A DNA stretch of 64,000 nt from Kitagawia praeruptora. Taxonomy: Eukaryota; Streptophyta; Magnoliopsida; Apiales; Apiaceae. The stretch covers positions 100,501,109-100,565,108 of the forward strand of contig CM075348.1 in assembly GCA_037693485.1 (NCBI GenBank), given 5' to 3'. The notes under the pieces were generated by a model. It was not told the origin of the DNA. It saw nothing but the letters and a program-made list of their open reading frames with translations, and did not search any database. The position numbers and the translations under genes are program-made. This document shows, in pieces, positions 1-10,902 of the stretch; position 1 is the stretch's first letter, and every line of letters begins with the position of its first letter.

Positions 1-854
1 TCCATCTTTTCAAGTGTATCACTCAAATTTGGATAAGTGCTCTCATGACCTACAGAAAAATAGAGTTTAGAAGAAGTTTTTATACCTGAACTCAAATGGA
101 GAGAGGGTTCCTCATTTGGCAAGGGGCTTGAGGTTTTCTCCAAGGAGTGAGCTACTATAATCTCCGAACCCTTACAATCATCTTCTTTCCTTTCAGAGAC
201 TACATGCTCCAGTATACCACTTTCAGGTTCTCTACTAGACTCTGATGTCTTCAGTAATACTTCATTAGACACCTTAGTTAGTATATCACCGTCTTTAAGT
301 GTTGTTTGCTGAGACTCACCCTCAAGGTGGATAGACTCTGACTGAACAATGTTTGTTTGATCTTCAAGAAAATCAGTCAAAGTTATTCCTCCCATATCAT
401 AGGGTTTCTCACTTGCAATTTCAGTCATCACAGAAGACCTTTCAACATCAGCTATCACAGCTCCTGAGTCATCCAACCTCTAACTAGATGGTTCTTGTGT
501 TGCAGTGACTGTGATCTGATCTTTCCTACTATCCACCACTGGTATAATAGTATCTTCTGTTGACTGCATTCCACTATCTACTTCCTCCAGTTGTTCACCT
601 TGAGCTGAAGCATCTTCAATAATGACATTCTTGTCAAATAAATATGCATGAAGTGATTGAAGTGCAACATGCTTCGAGAGTCCAAATTTCTTGACTAATT
701 GTCTTCTGACAGATACATAGAAATACATCTTCATTAAGTCAAGTCTTTGATGTAGAAGTCCATATTCATCTGGAAATAAAAGTTTTGGTACTCTTTCAAC
801 CAGAAAATCTAGAACAGGCCTTGACAACTTGACTTTGAGAGAAATTAGTCCCAT
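1..854 (-). pseudogene. C-terminal part of the post-pol sense ORF, running off the window
   Basis: A 124-residue frame (854-480) ends at a TAG, but the same frame stays open from 479 to position 1. The window cuts the gene. The first part is hydrophobic/helical (LKVKLSRPVLDFLVERVPK), then an acidic Ser/Thr/Glu-rich tail. Together with the two segments to its right it would make a protein of well over 600 residues with two frameshifts and one stop. Confidence 0.45.
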
Positions 855-1652
855 AGCCAGTCTGTATGATAATGTAGTTTCCCATGAAGAATCAATATAT
901 CCAGATCTTTATAGTCACTTGCTGACTTGATTGTTGCTTCATTTGTAGAGACCTGCATAATATTAGTTGGACTAGAATCTGTGTGTGTAAGTGACAATTG
1001 AATCTTTCTCCTTGTTCTCCTGGTATAGTGAGCAAAATATTTATCCTGAGAACACTCAAGAGGTGTAGACACAGAATTGATCTTTGGATGAGATCCTTTT
1101 TCAATAGACACAGTCTTTTGAGAGACAGTTTCCAGTAACTGTTTTCCCTTTTTAAGTACTACAGTCTTTTGAGAAACTGCAGCCTGGCTGTGACTAGGTG
1201 CTTCATCTCTTTGTCCTAGCTTAGAAAGTCGAATTGCAGCCAACTCTTCTCTTTCAGCAAGAGATATATTATCATCATCTTCACTAGAACTACTACTACT
1301 TGACACAACAAATCTTCTCTTCCTTACAATTGATGTCTTTTGAGAAACACCAGAGGTTGGTTTCTTTGAAACAATAGGCTGTGGATTAAAACTTTGTTCT
1401 TGAATTGTTTCAGAGACTATAATGTTTTGGGCTACTTGGGTAGACACAGGTGGGTTCTCCTCCAAATGAGATTCCTGAGCCATTTCACCACAAAAGAAAG
1501 AAGAGTTGTAGAGAGTAGGAAGATGATTTTTAAGAATTACCTGAACATGATGTGGATAATGAATTGAAGGTATTTCATCTAGATTCTTTTCATTGTCCTT
1601 CTTTGTAATGTCAGAGAAAATTCTCTTTTGCTGTACATAAGAAGAAACACAA
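845..1652 (-). pseudogene. Middle part of the post-pol sense ORF, Ser- and Lys-rich
   Basis: The frame is open from about 1650, not only from the first ATG at 1483. It contains a poly-Ser/acidic patch (residues 62-72 from that ATG) next to the basic KRRF. Repeated QKT units (QKTSI, QKTVVLKKGK, QKTVSIEKG) follow. The composition suggests a disordered nuclear-type linker. The frame ends at 845, while the next frame overlaps it from 854, so a small indel near 850 split one protein. Confidence 0.45.
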
Positions 1653-2084
1653 TCATCTTAACTGGCTCATGTTATCTAAAGGTCCATTATAACCTAATGC
1701 AAATAACATAGTTCTAACATCATCATCAGATGGTACATTCTCATAATTCAAACTAACAGGTAAGTGAAGTACTGAATTAACAACAGATTCAGTAATATCG
1801 AAAGAATCTTGTCCTAAGTGTAGAACAATCTTACCTGATTGACTCTGAGTAGAATCAATTACCTCAACATCCTCCCAAGCTTGTGTAACAGCTGCTTGAC
1901 TAATCTGTGGAGATGCTATCAATGCATAACTTAATGGTCCATACGCCAGAAAGTCCATGATTGGATGAAAATCAGTTAACACTCCTTCCTTGTTGGTGAT
2001 AGCTGATACATGATTGTTCGTCATAAAATCAAAGTCACCAAACTTGAAGGCTACTGACTTAGGTAATCTTCTTTGAGCTGCCAT
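1653..2084 (-). pseudogene. N-terminal part of a long post-pol sense ORF
   Basis: The ATG at 2084 opens a 143-residue frame with a compact folded-looking region (KFGDFDFMTNN, PIMDFLAYGPLSYAL, a GQDSFDITESVVNSVL segment). It resembles uncharacterised transposon proteins seen beside plant LTR elements, though I cannot name a domain. At about 1655 the frame is lost. Coding-like sequence resumes one frame over (QQKRIFSDI at about 1625) and then runs into the next segment. It lies in the position of the env-like or additional ORF of SIRE elements. No signal peptide or membrane helix is visible, which argues against an envelope protein. Confidence 0.5.
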
Positions 2085-2754
2085 TTTTGATCTGAAAAGA
2101 ACTTGAAATTTTTTTGAAATGGATTAGTGATTTTGAAAACTCGAGAGTGTTTTTGCTTTAGAGAATGTGAAATTAGAGAAAGCAATTACACTATTAGAGT
2201 TTCAAAACAAATATATTTCACAAATCTTTCAGACCACTATCCAACGTCGACACGTAGATTGACAGGTGCTAGTCCCTGAAAAGTGCGGTTACCCACGATT
2301 TTTGGAAAATAAAATCCAAAATTGATTTTCATGAAATAAATCAGGGTATTATCAAGATAAAAATCAATACTGATCAACTTCCTTTTCCTGTTGTGACCTC
2401 TCATCAAAATAATCACAAAATGCAATGTGATTTAAAAATAATAATTCTCAAATCCTGATGGTCACACTTGAAATCCTGATCAATATCATCTTGATTCCAG
2501 AGACTTAAATGGAGTTTCCACGTGGCATTTTTTTTTATCTGACAAAGAAATAAACAATTAATCTGAACAAAATCAATTGGTTAGATATATTCGACATTTC
2601 TTGAAAATACAAGAAATACAGTCACACGCGATAATTAGCATTTGACTTCATTGATAGTTCCAAGTGACTGTTCAGCTTCTCACGTCTTTCTATAAAAGAA
2701 ACAGACGCCTTATGCCATTCTCCATAAACCTTTCAATTTCTTTTCTTCTCAACA
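2085..2754. promoter_or_regulatory. 670-bp divergent spacer between two ORFs of the SIRE-type element
   Basis: Divergent ORFs start at both edges: minus-strand at 2084, plus-strand at 2755. Each edge looks like a 5' untranslated leader. The spacer has short direct repeats (several CCTGAT-type units around 2350-2480). This layout is that of a bidirectional promoter, but that function is inferred. Confidence 0.35.
2691..2698 (+). promoter_or_regulatory. TATA box of the antisense ORF
   Basis: TATAAAAG lies 64 bp before the ATG at 2755 and is followed by a CT-rich leader, a normal plant core-promoter layout. The direction is opposite to the host retroelement. Confidence 0.5.
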
Positions 2755-3024
2755 ATGATTCTCAAACCAAAACTCCATTCAAACCCATTCTTTAGATTTT
2801 TCACAGTCGATGAACATCCTGTTCTTGATCATCTCTTTGAAGAGACAACTTTTCTCATCGAACTAGTCATGGCTGGAGTAGATTTAGATAATATCCAGAG
2901 GTTTCTCCTAGAACATCCATCTGTTGGATACAATCTTCCCCTAACCTTCTCAAAACTTGAGGATGAAGAATTTGGCCAAGAGGCTGAGGTTGATCTTGAT
3001 GAGGATGCTATACATTTAAGTTAG
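2755..3024 (+). CDS. Antisense 89-aa ORF inside the SIRE-type element, unrecognised
   Basis: This small ORF runs opposite to gag-pol, between the end of pol and the downstream sense ORF. It starts at the first ATG after a TATA-like box at 2691 and a pyrimidine-rich leader (2720-2754). It encodes an 89-residue acidic protein with a hydrophobic N-terminal third and an acidic tail rich in Glu and Asp. I see no known domain, signal peptide or metal motif. Its own TATA and leader argue against a chance ORF. It could be a captured host gene or an accessory antisense ORF of the family. The product is unknown. Confidence 0.4.
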   Translation: MILKPKLHSNPFFRFFTVDEHPVLDHLFEETTFLIELVMAGVDLDNIQRFLLEHPSVGYNLPLTFSKLEDEEFGQEAEVDLDEDAIHLS

Positions 3025-3594
3025 CTACTCTCATTCAAGTCGCCCAGACAAGGAATCCAAGAGCAAATAAGGCTGTTCAAATCCACTGATGGATTTCTTG
3101 AGATGCTCCTTGTCCTGTATCTCAGAATTCATTTCATTAGACAAGTATAGGATTATCAGTAGAAATTAGACAAAAAGATGTTGTATTTCATTTCCATGTA
3201 TGTAATGCTTTCAATTAATGAAAATACAATTTCTTATTATCTACTTGTCTTTTGATTTTATTGACTAAATTGAACGATAATATAAACTATCAGTATGAAT
3301 GAATTAAAACTTGCTTGCCTAGACTTAACACATCTCAGAATTAGATTAATACACAAAGTAAACGTTAGGATCTGAAACAATTTTCACAATCCTGATACTG
3401 ACACAATATTGATGACGTCAGTATCCTGATAATAATTTTAATCCTGATGATTATTAATAAGTCTATCATACTGAAATTTATCAAGGCAAAGTGTTACAGC
3501 TAAAGCATTTAACAATCAAATATAGATCCTGACAAAATATCAAGTCTATAAGCTAAAAACAACATACCTTGCTACTCTTGCAGATGTTAAAGAT
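3025..3594. other. AT-rich non-coding segment between the antisense ORF and pol
   Basis: No credible ORF is present. It holds the likely 3' flank of the antisense ORF (AATGAAAATACA near 3218) and several CCTGAT-type short direct repeats like those in the divergent spacer. Confidence 0.4.
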
Positions 3595-4734
3595 CTAGAA
3601 ATTTAACATTCCTAACTCACTTACTAATCTACTGAATGTAGTCTCATCAAGTGGTTTAGTTAGAATATCTGCAAGCTGTTTGTCATTAGGAACAAAATGA
3701 AGTTCCACAGTACCATTCTCAATATGTTCTCTAATAAAATGATACCTGACATCAATGTGCTTAGTCCTTGAATGTTGAACTGGATTTTCTGCAATTTTGA
3801 TAGCACTAGTATTATCACAAAACATAGGAATATTACTAAGTGTCATACCATAATCCATCAACTGATTTCTTATCCAAAGGAGCTGTGCACAACAACTGCC
3901 TGCTGCTATGTACTCAGCTTCTGCAGTTGAGGTTGAGACAGATTGTTGCTTCTTGCTTGCCCAAGAAATCAATTTGTTTCTCAAGAATTGACATGTACCT
4001 GTAGTGCTTTTCCTGCCTATTTTACACCCTGCATAATCAGAGTCTGAATAGCCAATTAGGGAGAAATCAGATTCTCTAGGGTACCACAAACCAAGATTTG
4101 AAGTTCCTTTGAGATATATAAAAATTCTCTTCACAGCAATTAAATGAGATTCCTTAGGATCACTTTGGAATCTAGCACATAAACAGGTAGAAAACATTAT
4201 ATCTGGCCTACTTGCAGTTAGATATAACAATGAGCCTATCATGCCTCTATAACTAGTATTATCCACACTCTTTCCCTTAGAATCAGAGTCTAGTTTAGTG
4301 GCTGTTGCCATGGGTGTTTTTGCAACTGCACAATCTTGAAAGTCAAACCTTCTTAAAAGATCTTTGATATACTTTGACTGATTAATGAAAATACCAGTCT
4401 CAGTCTGTTTGACCTGCAAGCCTAAGAAATAATTTAATTCACCCATCATGCTCATCTGATACTTAGACTGCATAAGCTTGCTAAACTTAGCACACAACTT
4501 TTCATTAGTAGAGCCAAATATGATATCATCAACATAAACTTGAACTAAAAGCAATTCACCTTTTATCTTTCTAAAGAATAGAGTTTTGTCAATTGTACCT
4601 CTTGTGAAGCCATTTTTAAGAAGAAATTTAGACAAAGTCTCATACCATGCTCTTGGTGCCTGCTTTAGTCCATAGAGTGCCTTGTCAAGTTTGTAGACAT
4701 GATTTGGAAACTTTGGATCAACAAATCCAGGTGG
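3595..4734 (-). pseudogene. pol: Reverse transcriptase C-terminal half and RNase H
   Basis: The same frame as the upstream RT continues after the TAG. It holds KALYGLKQAPRAWY, the catalytic YVDDIIFGST, the GMIGSLLYLTASRPDI segment, RNase H with SDSDYAGC and STAEAEYIAA, and the end motif QLADILTKPL. The first ATG (4635) is internal and not a real start. The normal C-terminus of pol is reached at 3595. RNase H removes genomic RNA during cDNA synthesis. Confidence 0.88.
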
Positions 4735-5805
4735 CTATTTCACATACACTTCCTCATCAAGTTTGCCATTTAGAAAAGCACTCTTTACATCCATCTGGTA
4801 TACCTTGAATTTTGAATGAGCTGCAAATGCAAGAAACATTTTGATTGCTTCCAATCTTGCTACAGGTGCAAAGGTCTCATCATAATCAATGCCTTCTTCC
4901 TGAGAATAACCCTTGGCCACCAGTCTTGCTTTGTTTCTTACAATCATACCAGATTCATCTAGCTTGTTTCTAAAAACCCATCTTGCACCAACAATAGATC
5001 TATCTTTAGATCTTGGTACTAGTTTCCAGACTTTGTTTCTCTCAAACTCATTTAACACCTCCTGCATTGCAATTACCCAATCAGGATCCTGTAAGGCTTC
5101 TTCAACCTTCTTAGGTTCATTCTTTGAGAGAAAGCAACTATACAAGCATTCATTTTGAATTGATCTTCTAGTTCGAACACCACTATTTGGATCACCAATA
5201 ATCAAATCTTCAGTATGATCCTTTGTCCATTTTCTAACAGGTGGTAGATTGCCTCTGCTAGATTCTCCCCCTAAGTTAGTGGTATCTCTTGTAGAAGAAT
5301 TCTCTCTGCCTTCAATAACTCCCTTTTGATCAATAGAATCAGTAGATTCCATATTGCTGCTAGTTACTGATCTTTCTTCAGTAGACTCTGAAAGATCAGT
5401 TCCTGATGGAGTAGACTCTGAAAAGCTAGTCTGCTCCTGATGATCACTGTGTTCTCCTTGATTTATTTGCTCCCCCTCAACAGTAGCATTCCTTTGAGAA
5501 GCAATAGAAATTCCTTCTTGAGAACCTTCATCATCACTGGAGAGTATCTCAGAATTCTTCAGATTTTCAAATTCCAATTTGTCATGGCTCTCATCAGTTT
5601 GCAGAATTCCAAATTTCTTATCATCAAATGCAACATGAATTGATTCCATAACAATGTAAGTTCTGAGATTATAAACTTTGAAGGCTTTAGATGCTGAATA
5701 TCCTAGAAAGATTGCTTCATCCGATTTGGCTTCAATTTTTCCAAGTTGTTCTGGATGAACTTTTAGGACATAGCATTTGCATCCAAAGATTTGAAAGTAT
5801 TTCAC
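4735..5805 (-). pseudogene. pol: Integrase C-terminus and N-terminal half of reverse transcriptase
   Basis: The frame starts in FGCKCYVLK, the conserved integrase tail of copia elements. It crosses a Ser/Glu-rich linker (residues 80-190) and enters RVT_2 at WVIAMQEVLNEFERNKVW, then RWVFRNK, KARLVAKGYSQ and MDVKSAFLNG. It stops at a TAG after EEVYVK, where the family normally has Gln. This is probably a single C-to-T change, because the same frame continues with PPGFVDP. Confidence 0.88.
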
Positions 5806-5814
5806 ACTTGGTTT

Positions 5815-6897
5815 CTATCCTTTGATCATCTCATAGGGAGTTTTTCCATGACTATTTACCAAGGTACAGTTTTGAGTGAAACATGCAGTGTTAATAGCTT
5901 CTGCCCAAAAATAGGTTGGAAGTTTTGCATCTGCAAGCATGGTTCTTGCTGCCTCTATGAGAGTCCTGTTCTTTCTTTCCACTACACCATTTTGCTGAGG
6001 TGTACCAGGTGTAGAAAACTGTTGAGTGATTCCATTGTCTAGACAAAAATCCTCCATTGTAGAATTCTTGAATTCTGTACCATTGTCACTCCTAAGTACT
6101 TTGACTTTGTACTCAGAGTTATTCTGAATATTCTTGACAAGTTCAATGATTTGCTGAGGAGCTTCATCCTTCTTGTGTAGAAAGAACACCCATGTAAACC
6201 TTGTGAAATCATCCACTATAACTAGAGCAAATCTTTTCTTGCTGATAGACATAATGTTTACTGGACCAAACAGATCAAGATGTAGCATGTGAAATGGTTC
6301 AGTAATTGAATTTTCAGTCTTGCTCTTGAAAGTGGTTCTTCTTTGCTTTCCAAGCTGACATGCATCACAAAGTCCATCTTGTACATAATTTGCCTGAGGT
6401 AGGCCTCTCACAAGATTGTGCTTAACAAGTTGATTAAGCTTCTTAAAGTTGAGATGTGAGAGTTTTTTGTGCCAATTCCAGCTTTCATTATTTGTTGCTT
6501 TGCTGTAGAGACATCTAACAATTCCTTTAGATGTATTACTTAAGATGGCTTCATATATGTTACCATGTCTTTGACCAGTTAGAACAATGTCTCCATTCTG
6601 CATATTCAAGATTTTGCATCCTTCTCTGTCAAAGATTGATTTGTAACCTTTATCACCCAGTTGACTTATGCTTAAAAGAGTACGTTTCAAGCCTTCAACC
6701 AGTGCTACATTTTCTATGATGACATTCCCCAAAACAATTGAGCAATATCCCAGAGTTTCTCCTTTGTTGCCATCTCCAAAAGAAATTTCTGGGCCAGCTT
6801 TCCTCTCAAACTTTGTAAGCAGGAACTTCTTTCCAGTCATATGTCCAGAGCATCCACTATCCAAGATAATTGAATGCTTCTTTCCTGTGCCCTGCAA
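5815..6897 (-). pseudogene. pol: Protease, GAG-pre-integrase and integrase core (SIRE-type pol)
   Basis: The protease active site DSGCSGHMTG is near residue 13. A GAG-pre-integrase segment follows (WHKKLSHLN near residue 140), with the HHCC zinc-binding end at CDACQLGKQ. The integrase core carries HLDLFGP with the first Asp, RSDNGTEF with the second Asp, and QQNGVVERKNRT with the catalytic Glu. The frame ends at a stop before KPSVKYFQIFGC, which should continue the integrase C-terminus, so this is an acquired nonsense. Protease cuts the polyprotein; integrase inserts the cDNA. Confidence 0.88.
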
Positions 6898-7037
6898 ACA
6901 AAAAGTAACTAGCTAGAATTTTTTAGGACCCAACTTTGATTGGATCCTTTCTTACTAGATTTAGAAACAACAGGCTTTAAAGATTTTGCCTTTACTTTAC
7001 CTGTTGTAGAGTCAACCTTAGACTCTGATTTCACAAA

Positions 7038-7802
7038 CTATTTGTGACTAGGAGTTTCAGATTTCAGAGAATAATAGTCATAATACAGTTCATGATATTC
7101 TCTACACATGTAAATGGAATGAAGTAAACTACCACAATGATAACAAGCTTTTTGTGGTTGGTATTGAATTTTCTGAGTCTTGGAGAATCTGGACTCAGTT
7201 TTCCAAGAAGGTTTTTTATTGCAGTCTAGGGCCAAATGATTATGATTTCCACACTTATAGCATTTTTTCCTAGGTGCATCAGGTACATTCTTGTAATTAT
7301 TCTCTTTGTTAATACCTTCTTTTCCATTCCTATTTCTCTTGATTTTGCTAGACTCTGAAAGACCATCTAATCTCTGTTTCAACTGAGACTTAGACAAAAA
7401 TCCTATGTTTACATTCTTAGGTTTCTCTAACACTTTCTCACCTGAATTACTATTGTTAATCCTTTTGTGTACATCAGGGGTACCTTTTGAATCAACAAAT
7501 TTAACATGAGTAGGTTCAGAAACAATTTTCTTACCTTCAGATTTAGATGTGCTAGCTTCTATTTTACTATCATTATTGACAATAGCTACTTTTTCTTCTT
7601 GTCTAGCCTTATCAAAACCTAAACCATTAACCTTACCACGAATTCCATTTTCGATGATTTCTTGTGTCTTTTTACCAGAAATGTTAATGGTCTTAATCAC
7701 ATCTCTCTCTTCCTCTAGTTCTTTTCTGACATAGTCATAAGCCTCAAGAATAACACTGTAATCATGCTTAGCTTTATCAGAACTTAACTTGTATTCTTCC
7801 AT
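7038..7802 (-). pseudogene. Gag-pol linker with two further zinc knuckles, broken from gag and protease
   Basis: The 254-residue frame has a charged, probably coiled region at residues 1-70 and a Lys/Ser-rich middle. Two Cys/His knuckles follow near the end, CYKCGNHNHLALDC and CYHCGSLLHSIYMC. Together with the knuckle in gag this gives three, in line with the extended nucleocapsid region of SIRE-type elements. Between 7803 and 8005 coding-like sequence continues in shifted frames. After the stop at 7038 the frame runs on toward the protease, so the region is one original polyprotein split by small lesions. Confidence 0.7.
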
Positions 7803-8005
7803 TTGAATTAACTCAGATTCAAGAAAATTATTTCTATCAACTAATTTATCATTCTTAACCTTAAGTTCATTTCACAAGTAAGAATTCTAAAATTAGTCAT
7901 AAGATTCTTAAACTCAGTATGGATAGATCTAATTTCATCAGAATTTAAGCTATTAAATGAATCTAGAGAGTGAAGTGATACCTTAATAGAGGATGGAGAA
8001 GTTTT

Positions 8006-9196
8006 CTATGGAGATCCAGGTTTGTCTGAAACATTTGCCATCAGTGCAATGTTGTCATAATCCAATTCATCTTCAGAATCACTGGAATCAGCCCAATCCT
8101 TCTGTGTGACCATAAGTGCATTACCCTTTCCTGAATTCCTAGGCTTCTTACACTCACTAGCAAAGTGTCCAAGCTCACTACAGTTAAAGCACTTGATCTT
8201 GGCCTTATCAAGCTTGACAATTGTACTTTTGCCTTTGTCACTCTTCTCCTCCTCCTTCTTTTGAAAAGGTCCTTTGCTAAATCTCTTTCTGTTGAATCTT
8301 CCTTTCTTGAAAGCTTTAGCAAACATAGCAAAGAGTTCCTGCATCTCAGATTCAGAATCATTGTTGTCAGAGTCCATATCAGTAGTCTCTGACTCAGAAC
8401 TTTCTTTGCTTTTCTTCTTCCTTGAGTTCTTTTCAGCAGGCTCAACATGCTGTTCCTCTGGAAGCTTCTTTGACTCAGATTGAGCAGTAAGTGCAACAGT
8501 CTTCATCTTTCCTTCACTCCTGCTCTTCTTCTGTTGCTTGTCAAGTTCATAAGCTCTTAGTTTTCCATATACTGCCTCTAATGATATCTCATCCAGATCA
8601 TTAGCTTCCTCAATCGCAGATATCTTCTCATTGTAGAAATCAGGCAAGGCTTTCATGAAATTAGTATTCATATCCTCCAAGTCATAATATTTACCATGCA
8701 TGGCCATCTCATTGATGAGTTTTGTAAACCTATCAAAGTTATCAGTAAGTGACTCACCAGACTTGGATTCAAAGTACTCATACTGTTGTATAAGTAGTGT
8801 CCTCATATTCTTCCTGACAGGCTTAGTTCCTTCACAGTGAACCTTAAGATTGTCCCATATATCCTTAGCAGTTTTACAAGAGAAAACATAGTTAGTGAGA
8901 ACAGAATCAAGACTGTTGAATAATATGTTTCTCACTTTAGCATCTTTAAGAACATTCTCCTTGTCCTTATCTGACCACTCAGATTTTGGCTTCTCTGCCG
9001 TATGTTCTGGAACAACTTGACCATCAACAGTTGCTTGTCCAACAACCTTCGTTGGGATAAAAGGTCCATCTCTGATTCTGTCAAGATAATCAGGATCTGT
9101 TGCTTCCAGATGATGCAACATCTTTACTTCCCATAGAGTATATTCGTTTCTCTTAAGCATAGGAATCTTAGTATTCCCATCCTTGTAACCAGACAT
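8006..9196 (-). CDS. gag: Gag (capsid/nucleocapsid) of the SIRE-type element
   Basis: This 396-residue ORF starts just after the primer binding site, which makes the ATG at 9196 a natural start. It has the copia gag N-terminus (a YTLWEVKM-like motif near residue 18), then a UBN2-like capsid region (residues 60-230), then a Lys/Ser-rich acidic linker. A CCHC zinc knuckle (CFNCSELGHFASEC) lies near residue 335 and would bind the packaged RNA. The frame stops at 8006 within KPGSP*. Similar coding sequence continues beyond the stop, so the stop looks acquired. Gag forms the cytoplasmic virus-like particle in which reverse transcription occurs. Confidence 0.9.
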   Translation of the reverse strand: MSGYKDGNTKIPMLKRNEYTLWEVKMLHHLEATDPDYLDRIRDGPFIPTKVVGQATVDGQVVPEHTAEKPKSEWSDKDKENVLKDAKVRNILFNSLDSVLTNYVFSCKTAKDIWDNLKVHCEGTKPVRKNMRTLLIQQYEYFESKSGESLTDNFDRFTKLINEMAMHGKYYDLEDMNTNFMKALPDFYNEKISAIEEANDLDEISLEAVYGKLRAYELDKQQKKSRSEGKMKTVALTAQSESKKLPEEQHVEPAEKNSRKKKSKESSESETTDMDSDNNDSESEMQELFAMFAKAFKKGRFNRKRFSKGPFQKKEEEKSDKGKSTIVKLDKAKIKCFNCSELGHFASECKKPRNSGKGNALMVTQKDWADSSDSEDELDYDNIALMANVSDKPGSP

Positions 9197-9230
9197 GATT
9201 GCAGATCTTTATGATTATTCGAAATCAACC

Positions 9231-9243
9231 TGCTCTGATACCA
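9231..9243 (-). other. primer binding site (tRNA-Met type) of the SIRE-type element
   Basis: The minus strand reads TGGTATCAGAGCA two bases inside the LTR end. This is the usual match to the 3' end of initiator tRNA-Met used to prime minus-strand DNA synthesis in plant LTR elements. Confidence 0.85.
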
Positions 9244-9245
9244 AT

Positions 9246-9974
9246 TGTTAACTCGAATAACTTGTAGAAGGGGGGGTTGAATACAAGTTATATAATCGTG
9301 TCTGATTTTTGCTTGGTTATATGAACAAGAATAAACGAATGAATCAAACTCTGTTTGTATTAATAAGATCAAATACAAACTCTACCAAAGGTGTACAAAT
9401 ACCTTTAGCAGCTGCTGACAATACAAATCTCTCTTTCTCTGTTTGTTTCGAACTCTCGAATACAAACCTTATACAGAGCTACACACATTCACACACGAAC
9501 TCACGTCCTCTGAACTCTTTTTACAATGATATAGAGAGAGTATTTATAATGCTACCTATCAACTAATCACAGAAAGATAATCTATACATGACAATGTTCT
9601 GCCGTCCAGTTGATAGTTTCCATCAATAGAACATTCTTTCCTTCATAAAATCTTCTTGCTTGTTCCTCAAACAAAGATCCTATTTTATAGCACTTGCCAG
9701 TTTCTGTAGCATCCATAATGACATCATCAGTAACACGACTGATATCAGGATTCCATCTTGCATCAGGATTTGACCATCCCATCAGTACTTGATCAGTACT
9801 TGACTTGACGTATCAGGATTCAATCTCAGTTCCTGACATGTAGTACTCGATGCACTGTTCATTCCTTACTAAACTTTATAGATAACTGCCTAACACATAT
9901 TTCCTATACAAAGTGCTAAATCCTTTATAAGATCAGGATATACAAGAAGTATAAGTAAAATTCTATTCTTAACA
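9246..9974 (-). repeat. 5' LTR of the SIRE-type element
   Basis: The block begins TGTTAA and ends TTAACA on the plus strand, giving inverted LTR termini, and abuts the primer binding site with a 2-bp spacer. A minus-strand TATA-like box lies at 9541-9548. The right boundary at 9974 is chosen from the terminal inverted repeat. The alternative end at 10000 (also ...TAACA) cannot be excluded without the other LTR. Confidence 0.75.
9541..9548 (-). promoter_or_regulatory. TATA box of the SIRE-type LTR promoter
   Basis: The minus strand reads TATAAATA about 300 bp before the LTR end. It is followed by a pyrimidine/purine-alternating stretch, as expected at the U3/R boundary. It would drive the genomic RNA and gag-pol. 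Confidence 0.5.
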
Positions 9975-10335
9975 TCACAACTCATGAATTATTCCTAACA
10001 TATAAATTTTAAACCAGTAATTTTCCAATCATTAATGTATACCGAAAAATATTAAACCATTTTACTATTAGATTTTTAGTAATTAATAAGAACCGTTAGA
10101 TGTAATTATAAGATATATTTTATGATTAAAGTATTTTACTAAAAATTTAAGTTTCGAATCCCGTCAACGACATATTTAACTTAAAATTCTATAATATTGT
10201 AAATTTTAAATCATGATTAACTAAATTTATATTAAATTACATTAAAATAATATTAAAATAATTATTACAAAATAATGATTATATAAAAATATGATTATAG
10301 CATAAAATAAAATTTATATAACATATTAAAAGAAA

Positions 10336-10363
10336 CTCGTGCATTGCACGGATTATAAGCTAG
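10336..10363 (+). mobile_element. Helitron 3' terminus
   Basis: A near-palindromic stem (TCGTGCATTGCACGG) is followed 9 bases later by CTAG and then T. This matches the Helitron 3' rule of a short GC hairpin before CTRR with a host T. The 5' end of this copy was not found and may have been lost at the SIRE insertion. Confidence 0.6.
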
Positions 10364-10872
10364 TTTATTTTAAAATTTTAAAATATAAGTTTTAAAGCAT
10401 GCATATCATTAATTAAATTTTTATTAAATAATTTAAGTTAAAATTAAAATAAAATATTGTAAATAATAATTATACAAAAATGTAATTGTAACATAAACTA
10501 AAATTTATTACATATCAAAAGAAATCTGTGCATATAAGCCAGTAAAGACTTAATTACGTATTGATGAATGATGATACATGTTTGAATAATTTTTTTTTAC
10601 GAAAATTGTGAAATTATTAGTTGCGTCAAAATTATGATGATTACTTATTGAATTTCTCAGAGTGATTTCGAATCGTGCATTCAAATTTTTGAAATAAAGT
10701 AAGACTTAATTGTATTTTGATGATTATAGTTTAACATTTTCTTTTATTTTATTGGTTGAACTAAAATATAGTTACATTACCTACTATCATAATAGGTGGG
10801 TACATATTTCCGTTATGTTTCTATTTAGTTTATAACGTATATATTTCCGTTATGTTTCTATTTAGTTTATAA

Positions 10873-10902
10873 CTAGATTATAGCATGTGCCACGCATACG
10901 GG
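10873..10902 (-). mobile_element. Helitron-like 3' terminus, minus strand
   Basis: Read on the minus strand, an imperfect hairpin (CCCGTATGCGTGGCACATG) is followed by TATAATCTAG and a host T. The stem is less perfect than the other copies. The 5' end was not identified. Confidence 0.5.

Larger units (their letters stand above)
1..9974 (-). mobile_element. SIRE/Maximus-type Ty1/copia LTR retrotransposon, 3' part cut by window edge
   Basis: On the minus strand the order is LTR (9246-9974), tRNA-Met-type primer binding site, gag, protease, integrase, reverse transcriptase, RNase H, then a further long ORF, which is the Ty1/copia order. The gag start, the RT motif YVDDIIFGSTN and an extra ORF region after pol point to the SIRE lineage. 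The 3' LTR lies beyond position 1, so neither element length nor target duplication can be read. Several stops and frameshifts break the polyprotein, so this copy is defective. Confidence 0.9.

Noticed and set aside
4913..6916. Several plus-strand ORFs antisense to SIRE pol
   Set aside because: Shadows of the pol frames without own promoter or motif, unlike the antisense ORF at 2755.
10140..10170. GTTTCGAATCCCG resembling a pol III B box (SINE or tRNA)
   Set aside because: No A box or tRNA fold upstream; probably part of AT-rich Helitron-type sequence.
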